Part shown: positions 57,919-64,000 of the stretch, in pieces
Layout of the letters: each line of letters starts with the position of its first letter
How positions within the stretch are numbered: the stretch's first letter is position 1
Origin: Bacteroidales bacterium
GTDB taxonomy: Bacteria; Bacteroidota; Bacteroidia; Bacteroidales; F082
Assembly: GCA_016284305.1 (NCBI GenBank)
Contig: JAEEON010000045.1
Location: 1-64,000, forward strand
Direction of reading: 5' to 3'
Length of the DNA: 64,000 bases
Program-made: the position numbers and the translations under genes
Notes under the pieces: generated by a model
Told to the model about the DNA's origin: nothing
Database searches by the model: none
Seen by the model: only the letters and a program-made list of their open reading frames with translations

Positions 57919-60238
57919 TAGAAAATATATCATATTATTATTAACCGTTATGATGGCGGTGGGGGTTGTCCATGGGGCGGAACCCTCCGGTGACACCATC
58001 CGGCCGCCGAGGCCGAAGGTTGGCATTGTATTGGGTGGCGGCGGCGCCAAAGGCGCCGCCCACATCGGTGTCCTAAAATATATCGAAGAGATCGGAATTC
58101 CCATCGATTACATTGCTGGCACCAGCATGGGCTCCATCATTGGCGGACTTTACGCCTTGGGTTATTCGCCTGACGAGCTGCAGACGCTCATCTCCCAACT
58201 CGACTGGTCGAAATACATGAGCAACAGCGTCGATCGACGCGACATCTCCTCAGCTGACAAAAACCGACGCAGCACCTACCTGTTCTCCATTCCATTCAAC
58301 TCGGGAGAGCTCCTCAACAAACTTAAGGCCAAAGGGTTGAGTGAAGAAATGACGGAGCAGCCTGGCGCAACGCCAAGCTCCTTCATCGCCTCGTTGCCCA
58401 GCTCGTTCGTCTCTGGCGACGACCTGCTCAACCTCTTTAACAGCTTATGTATCGGCTATCAAGACCCCATCGACTTCAACGAGCTACCCATTCCTTTTGC
58501 CTGCGTCGCAACCAACATCACCACAGGCAATCCCGTCGTGTTACGGAGCGGCAAGTTCCCCGAGGCCATCCGGGCCAGCATGGCCATCCCGGGTGTCTTC
58601 TCCCCTGTCACCATCGATGAGCAGCGTCTCGTCGATGGCGGTCTCGTCAACAACTTCCCTGCTGACGTCTGCCGCGAGATGGGGGCCGACATCATCATCG
58701 GCATCGAAGTGGCACGTGGCATGATCAACGACGTGAACCAACTGCAGTCACTTCCACAGCTCATCACCCAGCTCAAGAACATCATGGTCAGAGGCAACAA
58801 CGAGGAAAACCGAAAGCTCTGCGACCTCTATTTCCATCCCGAGGTGAACGACTTCGGCATGCTCAGCTTCTCGTCGGAAGCCATCGACACCATTGTGCAA
58901 CGCGGGTACGACCATGCTGCAGCTTATAAGGAGCAGCTGTTGGCCCTCAAGCATTACATGGAACGATACGACGCCACCGGGAAGGTCCTTCAAGCGCCGA
59001 AAGCACAGCATATCAAAGGCGACACCCTACAGTTGGAGGTCATCACGATGGACAACGTGAACGACAAGGAATTCAGCTGGTTGCTGAGGAAGAGTCAACT
59101 GCGGCTCAGCCAACCCATCCCCACCTCCCATTTGGAGCGCGCCATCAACATCTTCAAGGGAACGGGGTATTTCAGCAGCATACAGTATCTGCTCACGCCT
59201 TACGACCAAGAGGCCAAAGATTCGAACATCTTCAACCTTCGTTACCAGTTCGTACGGGCCGAGCCCAACAGATTCTCCTTGGGCCTCAACTACAACTCCG
59301 AGGAGAGTGCAGCCGTGATCTTCAATTTGGGTCTTGGCCAAAACCGTTTCTCAGGCTGGCGTTACAATCTCACGGGACGTCTGGGCCTCAACCCCAGGAT
59401 CAGCAACACAGTCACCTGGGCAGGCATCTCGTTGGCGAACTTCAACCTATCGTACGACTTCCAACACGCCAAATACAACAACTACCAGCACAACCAATCC
59501 GAGGCATTGGTCTTCAACCGCAACCGGGTCCGTCTCTACATCTCCGAGTTCCATCTGCGAAACATCCAGACGCAAGTCGGCATCGAGTTCGAACATGTGC
59601 TATATCCGAGGAAGCCTCATATCATCGAAGACAACCTCCTCCGTTTGAGGAACAGTTCTTGGGGACCTTACGCCATGATGGCATTCGACAACATGGACCA
59701 TGCCTTCTTCGCCACTCAGGGTTTGAGTTTCAACATGGAGATGCACGAGCGCATCAGCCGAAAAACCGACTCTCCCTTCACCGACATCAGTCTCGCTTTG
59801 CGGTACTACATCTCGAGAGGTCGCTTCACCTTCATCCCGCAGCTCTACACCCGTCATCTCTTTGGCGAGCAGATCCAATATGCCTACTGGAACCTCGTCG
59901 GCGGTGATGTCACGGGCCGTTACCACGACTACCAACTACCCTTCGTGGGAATAAACAACACGACTTCGACCTTGTCCCACACCACCATCGCCCGTCTCGA
60001 CGTACGCTACCGTTTCTACGGGAAGCATTACCTCACGGCCACTGGAAACTTTCTACGATCTGGCCCCAACCTTGGCACATTGATTTCCATAAATGACAGC
60101 ACTATCGGCTATGGTTTCTGGGGATTCGCCTTGAAGTACTCCTATAACAGTCCCATCGGCCCCATCTCGTTCGACGTCCATTACTCAGACCTCACCCGCG
60201 ACTGGGGTTCCTATTTCAGTTTAGGTTATATCTTCTAA
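57911..60238 (+). CDS. Patatin-like phospholipase fused to an outer-membrane barrel
   Basis: 775 residues. Signal peptide region RKYIILLLTVMMAVGVVHG; a TTG start is needed to include it. Patatin domain: oxyanion hole IVLGGGGAKGAAHIGVL (about residues 40-56), nucleophile GTSMG (about 71-75), Asp in VDGGLVNNFPADV (about 238-250). Then a POTRA-like segment (about 380-455) and a Bam/Omp85-type barrel with a C-terminal aromatic (SLGYIF). This is the PlpD-like layout, in which the lipase is carried across or held by its own barrel. A bidirectional terminator follows. Confidence 0.9.
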   Translation: MRDRKYIILLLTVMMAVGVVHGAEPSGDTIRPPRPKVGIVLGGGGAKGAAHIGVLKYIEEIGIPIDYIAGTSMGSIIGGLYALGYSPDELQTLISQLDWSKYMSNSVDRRDISSADKNRRSTYLFSIPFNSGELLNKLKAKGLSEEMTEQPGATPSSFIASLPSSFVSGDDLLNLFNSLCIGYQDPIDFNELPIPFACVATNITTGNPVVLRSGKFPEAIRASMAIPGVFSPVTIDEQRLVDGGLVNNFPADVCREMGADIIIGIEVARGMINDVNQLQSLPQLITQLKNIMVRGNNEENRKLCDLYFHPEVNDFGMLSFSSEAIDTIVQRGYDHAAAYKEQLLALKHYMERYDATGKVLQAPKAQHIKGDTLQLEVITMDNVNDKEFSWLLRKSQLRLSQPIPTSHLERAINIFKGTGYFSSIQYLLTPYDQEAKDSNIFNLRYQFVRAEPNRFSLGLNYNSEESAAVIFNLGLGQNRFSGWRYNLTGRLGLNPRISNTVTWAGISLANFNLSYDFQHAKYNNYQHNQSEALVFNRNRVRLYISEFHLRNIQTQVGIEFEHVLYPRKPHIIEDNLLRLRNSSWGPYAMMAFDNMDHAFFATQGLSFNMEMHERISRKTDSPFTDISLALRYYISRGRFTFIPQLYTRHLFGEQIQYAYWNLVGGDVTGRYHDYQLPFVGINNTTSTLSHTTIARLDVRYRFYGKHYLTATGNFLRSGPNLGTLISINDSTIGYGFWGFALKYSYNSPIGPISFDVHYSDLTRDWGSYFSLGYIF

Positions 60239-60242
60239 CCAA

Positions 60243-60270
60243 AAGAGGGCGACCGATGGGCCGCCCTCTT
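60243..60270. terminator. Hairpin terminator AAGAGGGCG / CGCCCTCTT
   Basis: 9-bp perfect stem with a 10-base loop between convergent genes; usable from both strands. Confidence 0.85.
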
Positions 60271-60289
60271 ATAGTAATCATCAAGGCTT

Positions 60290-61024
60290 TTACAGCCTCT
60301 CGTTGTTTTCCAACAGCTTTAGCACTAAATCAATCTCTTTGTTGGATAACTTAATCGCTTTGACACGTTCTTCAATGCTGTTAAGCCGGTGCAGGTCACT
60401 TCCTATATAGTCGTACACACCCTCCTTGAGCAGTTGATGGGCTTTTGCCTGGGCGGTGTTGCCATAGGCGCCTGCCAGCGAGAACAGGTTAAGTTGAAAG
60501 AGGTAATCTTTTTGTTTCCAACGATGATACAATGGTTTATCAGCATAAACATATCGCTCCGGATGAGCGATGACGGGCTGATAACCTTTGAGCATGGCGT
60601 CATAAAGCATCTCCTTCATTCTCGGCTCCATCATCATATAGGAAGTCTCGCAAAGGACCAGAGTGTGTTCTTTATCCAAGCAAAGAAATCCTTCGGAAAG
60701 TCGCTTTGGAAAACACGAATCGAGCATATATTCACCCCCCAGAGAGAGCTTCGGCATGGGAGCCGAGGCATACTTCTCAACGAAGGCATGAAAACGATGC
60801 TCGATTTGTTCCCGGGTGTTATCCGGGTAGTCTTTCATGAAATGCGGGGTCATCTTGACCGACTGTACCCCATGGTTGTGCAGGAAGGCCAAGGCCTCCA
60901 GGGTCTTCTCTTCCGTCGGGAAGCCATCGTCCACTCCGGGGAGCAGATGGCTATGGACATCACACGCACCCTTGAAGAATCCTTCAGGCAGCTTTTGTTT
61001 GAAGAGGTCGAACATCATGATCAT
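60290..61024 (-). CDS. YwqE/CpsB-type protein-tyrosine phosphatase (PHP fold)
   Basis: 244 residues from the ATG at 61024, which overlaps the BY-kinase stop (TGATG), so it is translationally coupled. PHP metal sites: CDVHSHLLPGVDDGF, TPHFMKDYP, LCETSYMMM, IAHPERY and GSDLHR. Such phosphatases dephosphorylate the tyrosine cluster of BY-kinases and so tune exopolysaccharide chain length. The kinase is the gene just upstream. This pair is an established control unit of capsule export. Confidence 0.93.
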   Translation of the reverse strand: MIMMFDLFKQKLPEGFFKGACDVHSHLLPGVDDGFPTEEKTLEALAFLHNHGVQSVKMTPHFMKDYPDNTREQIEHRFHAFVEKYASAPMPKLSLGGEYMLDSCFPKRLSEGFLCLDKEHTLVLCETSYMMMEPRMKEMLYDAMLKGYQPVIAHPERYVYADKPLYHRWKQKDYLFQLNLFSLAGAYGNTAQAKAHQLLKEGVYDYIGSDLHRLNSIEERVKAIKLSNKEIDLVLKLLENNERL

Positions 61025-63504
61025 CAATCTTCATGATGTTTATGATGGTGATGGCGCTTCTTTTTGCCTTTCTCCTCATCTTCGTTGCCATAGCCATAAC
61101 CTCCGTAACCATAACCGTAGCCATAGCCATAACCGTATCCGTAACCATAGCCATAACCATAGTTGCCATAGCCATAGCCGCTACGTTTCTTATACTTCAC
61201 CGAGTTAAGCACGACGGAGAGGTTCGGGAACTTTTCGGAACGATAGATCTTATCGAGTTCCGACACCAATCGTTTGTCGGTCTTGTTGGCGCGAATAACG
61301 AAGAGGGTCACGTCAGCGAGGCGTTTCACGATCTCGGGGTCGGCTACGATACCCACGGGCACATTATCGAGGAACACGTAGTCGTAGTGTTGGCGCAGCC
61401 AAGCCACCATCTGGTCGAGTCGCTCGCTCATGAGCAGCTCAGCGGGGTTAGGCGGAACTGGACCCGAGAAGATGACGTCCATGTTTTGCGTGGTCAGATC
61501 GGCATGGATCAGTTCTTCCACACTATCAACGGTCCCTGACAGGTAGTTGGACACACCCGTACCGCTTTTGATGCCAAACACCTTGTTCATGGTAGCTTTA
61601 CGGATATCGAGGTCAACGAGGACCACCTTTTTCTTGGCATGGGCAAAGCTGGCGGACAAGTTCGACGACACGAAGGTCTTGCCCGAACCCACGATGAAGG
61701 AGGTGAACATCACCACTTGGCCGTCTTTGCGGTCTTGGTTCTTCATATACTCGAGATTAGAGCGTACCAGTCGGAAGGCTTCCGACACCGAGTCTCGTCC
61801 ATTCTCGCGAACCACGATGGCATGTTCTCCAGCATCTTTCTTGAACGGCACCTCTCCCAGGAAGGGGGTCTTGGTAAGTTTCTCCACATCGGTGCGGAAG
61901 TGCACGCGAGTGTCGAGCAGACGGCGCAGCACGATGATGATGACTGGGATGAGCAACCCGATGAGGATGCCTTGCATGACCGTCTTGCGCGGCTTCGGGG
62001 CGATAGCCGTATAGTTTGCCCAAGCTTGGTCGATGACCTTGCACGAAGGTTCAATCTTAGGCTCGTTAAGCAACAGTTCCTCACGTTTGGTGAGCATGGT
62101 GAGCAGCAAACCTTCCTTGATCTGTTTCTTGCTCTCAATGGCGCGCACCCTGAGTTGTTCCACTGGGACAGCTTGCACTTGAGCATTTGCCAACTGACGA
62201 CCTTGTGATGCAGAGCTGATTCTAGTCTCCAGCTCACCCAAATACGACTCCAGAGACTCCTTAACACTAGCCTCAAGAGTAATCAATTCAGTCATTTTGG
62301 CTTGTGCTGTCGGATTATTCATCGTACCTGCCTGCTTGTATTTGTTAAGTTGAAGAGCTATTTCGTCATATTTATCGATCAACGCCGCCGACTTCCCTTG
62401 CAACCCCATATTGCTAGGAATAAGATCATGGTCACTATTGTTTTTCACAAAGTCGAGTAAATACTGTGCCAAGCCTCGTTGGATTTCCAAATCCTTCAAC
62501 TCCTGAGAATACTCAGTACTAGATGCAACGAATGATTTGCCGTAGGAACCTAGGTCAATGATGTTATGCCGTTGTTGGAAGCTGACCACCTGTTGCGAGA
62601 TGCTGTCGATATCACCATCAAGGTAGGCGATACGTTCATCGATATATTTTGTGGAGTAGGCCAAGATACGTTTTTGGTCTTCCATGGAGTCCTCGTTATA
62701 CACTTGCACCAAGGTGTTGAGCACATCGGCTGCGCGGGTCGGCGAAGTATCAGCCAAAGTCAGGCGAAGGATGGTGTTTTTCTCATCATCACGAGAGACA
62801 TTAACCGCATAACGGTACCGAGAAGCCACAGCAGCCACAGGTTGGCGATTCACCGAGATGGGAGTTCCATTGAATCCTCCGTTATAGAACCAGGTGTAGT
62901 TCACCACGACCCTACCCACGGGAGAGCTAACCGTATCGCCAATCATCACCGCCTTGGCGGGGGCATCTTCATTGCCGTTGAATTTGGAGAGGCTCACATG
63001 CGTAGCATCTATAGGAGTCACCTGCATGGAGGCACTATACTGGTCGTTGGCATCTGGGAAAGCAACTTCTATAGGCGAATCCTTATATAAGGCCTTATTT
63101 CGTTTCGCCAGACGGGTGGTGTAAGAATACGAGGTATGCAGTCCCAGCCTACGCACCACGGTCTCCATCAGCGTCTGCGACTTCATGATGATGATTTCGT
63201 TGTTGACGTTGCTGATGGCCACGCCCGACTGCCCTGTCACCTGGCTCATGATGGCCGAGGAGCGGAAAGACTCCGAGCCTCCGCTGGCCCCTGTCTTCAG
63301 CAAGATAGAGGTCGAGCTAGAGTAGATCTTCTCTTGGCTTTTCACCTTGTAATAGGCGAGTCCTCCGCAAATCAGGGCACAGATGAGGAACCAGTGTAGG
63401 TTGCGAAGAACGAGAAAAAGAATGTCCTTAAACTGCATGCCACCGGCGCTCTCCTCTTCCAGAAAAGAAAGATCTTCGGTGTTATTGGTGTTGTTCGTAC
63501 TCAT
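61024..63504 (-). CDS. Wzc-like polysaccharide co-polymerase / bacterial tyrosine kinase
   Basis: 826 residues from the ATG at 63504. Wzz domain flanked by two helices (DILFLVLRNLHWFLICALICGG; IPVIIIVLRRL), a periplasmic coiled coil, and a cytoplasmic BY-kinase: Walker A GSGKTFVSSNL (about residue 600), A' VVLVDLDIRK, B YDYVFLDNVP. The tail is a tyrosine cluster of GYGYG repeats (about residues 770-810) ending HHHHKHHED. These Tyr are the autophosphorylation sites. The kinase controls the length of exopolysaccharide made with Wza-like protein and the phosphatase downstream. Confidence 0.93.
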   Translation of the reverse strand: MSTNNTNNTEDLSFLEEESAGGMQFKDILFLVLRNLHWFLICALICGGLAYYKVKSQEKIYSSSTSILLKTGASGGSESFRSSAIMSQVTGQSGVAISNVNNEIIIMKSQTLMETVVRRLGLHTSYSYTTRLAKRNKALYKDSPIEVAFPDANDQYSASMQVTPIDATHVSLSKFNGNEDAPAKAVMIGDTVSSPVGRVVVNYTWFYNGGFNGTPISVNRQPVAAVASRYRYAVNVSRDDEKNTILRLTLADTSPTRAADVLNTLVQVYNEDSMEDQKRILAYSTKYIDERIAYLDGDIDSISQQVVSFQQRHNIIDLGSYGKSFVASSTEYSQELKDLEIQRGLAQYLLDFVKNNSDHDLIPSNMGLQGKSAALIDKYDEIALQLNKYKQAGTMNNPTAQAKMTELITLEASVKESLESYLGELETRISSASQGRQLANAQVQAVPVEQLRVRAIESKKQIKEGLLLTMLTKREELLLNEPKIEPSCKVIDQAWANYTAIAPKPRKTVMQGILIGLLIPVIIIVLRRLLDTRVHFRTDVEKLTKTPFLGEVPFKKDAGEHAIVVRENGRDSVSEAFRLVRSNLEYMKNQDRKDGQVVMFTSFIVGSGKTFVSSNLSASFAHAKKKVVLVDLDIRKATMNKVFGIKSGTGVSNYLSGTVDSVEELIHADLTTQNMDVIFSGPVPPNPAELLMSERLDQMVAWLRQHYDYVFLDNVPVGIVADPEIVKRLADVTLFVIRANKTDKRLVSELDKIYRSEKFPNLSVVLNSVKYKKRSGYGYGNYGYGYGYGYGYGYGYGYGYGGYGYGNEDEEKGKKKRHHHHKHHED
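61085..61170 (-). repeat. Hexanucleotide repeat encoding the Tyr-Gly cluster
   Basis: About 12 near-identical six-base units (TATGGC/TACGGT types on the minus strand) encode (GY)n. Slippage could change the number of phosphorylatable Tyr without a frameshift. Confidence 0.8.
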
Positions 63505-63532
63505 AATCAAATACTGTCAAATTCTGGGTGGG

Positions 63533-64000
63533 TTATTCTTTTTGTCCCGTAATCACGAGGTAGATCATCGCAGCGGCCGAGAGCACTGAAGCCACCGAGG
63601 ATATGACGGCGACCGTACGGTTGAAACCCTCTTGAGCATAGGCTCTACGGAAGGATTGGGTAATGATGATGTCGTTTTGTTGTAGCAGGAAGAACTCGTC
63701 GTAGAACACGTCGGTGGAGCGAGGATCCAGGAAATGGGTAACCATTTTGCCATCTTCTTCACGCATCACGGCAATCTTATCGCGTTTGGTATATTGGTTA
63801 AGGCCGCCTGCCATGGCAAGGGCTTCCAAGAAGGTGCATCGTTCGTTGTTGATGTTGAGCACCTTACCTCCATCGGCGGTACCCAGCACAAACACTCTGA
63901 AGTTCACGAACCGCACATCCACCATTGGGTTGTTCATATAGTTTCCTTCAACGAGTTTCTTCCTAATCAGTTCTTGCAGTTCGATACGAGTCAGTCCTTT
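63533..64000 (-). CDS. Wza-like polysaccharide export lipoprotein, 3' part
   Basis: The 3' 155 codons are visible; the frame is open to the window edge, so the start lies beyond 64000. An SLBB-type beta domain (RFVNFRVFVLGTADGGKVLNINNERCTFLEALAMAGGL) and a C-terminal helix AVISSVASVLSAAAMIYLVITG, typical of Bacteroidetes Wza homologues that form the outer-membrane export pore. It precedes the BY-kinase by 28 bases. The rest of the polysaccharide cluster probably lies upstream. Confidence 0.88.
   Translation of the reverse strand, partial: KGLTRIELQELIRKKLVEGNYMNNPMVDVRFVNFRVFVLGTADGGKVLNINNERCTFLEALAMAGGLNQYTKRDKIAVMREEDGKMVTHFLDPRSTDVFYDEFFLLQQNDIIITQSFRRAYAQEGFNRTVAVISSVASVLSAAAMIYLVITGQKE

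Overview
The window looks like a chromosomal segment of a Bacteroidota (Bacteroidales-type) bacterium. Evidence: repeated Bacteroidetes-type -7 boxes (TAnnTTTGC), DUF4295 next to the L33 gene, T9SS-type C-terminal sorting domains, many short lipoproteins, the FtcD/HutI histidine pathway, and a BY-kinase/Wza exopolysaccharide locus. Nearly all of it is ordinary, tightly packed housekeeping DNA. No rRNA, tRNA, CRISPR array, prophage or complete insertion sequence was seen.

Layout. 1-1.1 kb: 3' part of aspartase. 1.2-5.1 kb: six-gene operon DRTGG / PHP / HATPase / DRTGG / RsbW-like HATPase / [FeFe]-hydrogenase-like iron-sulfur protein, probably a redox or H2 sensing module. 5.1-8.9 kb (minus): L33, DUF4295, FtsY, RimO and a DUF368 lipid carrier. 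9-15 kb (minus): HutI and FtcD, separated by a lipoprotein and a DUF5723 outer-membrane protein. 15-24 kb: two secreted thioredoxins, WbqC-like protein, 7TM-HD phosphohydrolase, NlpC/P60 hydrolase, PruA, acyl-CoA synthetase, a secreted protein. 24-36.7 kb: GcvT, rhomboid, SGNH hydrolase, OmpA/TPR/propeller fusion, FolD, Ffh, YggS, Ca/Na antiporter, EamA, SpoU methyltransferase, EEP hydrolase. 36.9-37.9 kb: REP-like hairpin island around a RAYT-type Y1 transposase. 37.9-47.8 kb: MFS, NUDIX, then a seven-gene run from ADP-forming acyl-CoA synthetase to a CotH / small lipoprotein / radical SAM-SPASM / CotH cassette. 47.9-50.7 kb: GntR-controlled ABC operon with a visible operator. 50.7-60.2 kb: M16 peptidase, Hsp20, SPFH/NfeD pair, M3 peptidase, patatin-barrel protein. 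60.3-64 kb (minus): Wza-like, Wzc-like BY-kinase and YwqE-type phosphatase, the edge of an exopolysaccharide cluster.

Most interesting: (1) the CotH-lipoprotein-rSAM-CotH cassette (42850-47780), which looks like a peptide or lipoprotein modification system; (2) intergenic tandem arrays of 7- and 8-bp units, each carrying a stop codon, so stops occur in all three frames; they supply the actual stop codon of several genes and encode extra C-terminal residues in others; (3) the RAYT/REP island with 60-bp flanking direct repeats; (4) the putative sensory hydrogenase operon. Functions are inferred from motifs read by eye; no database search was possible.
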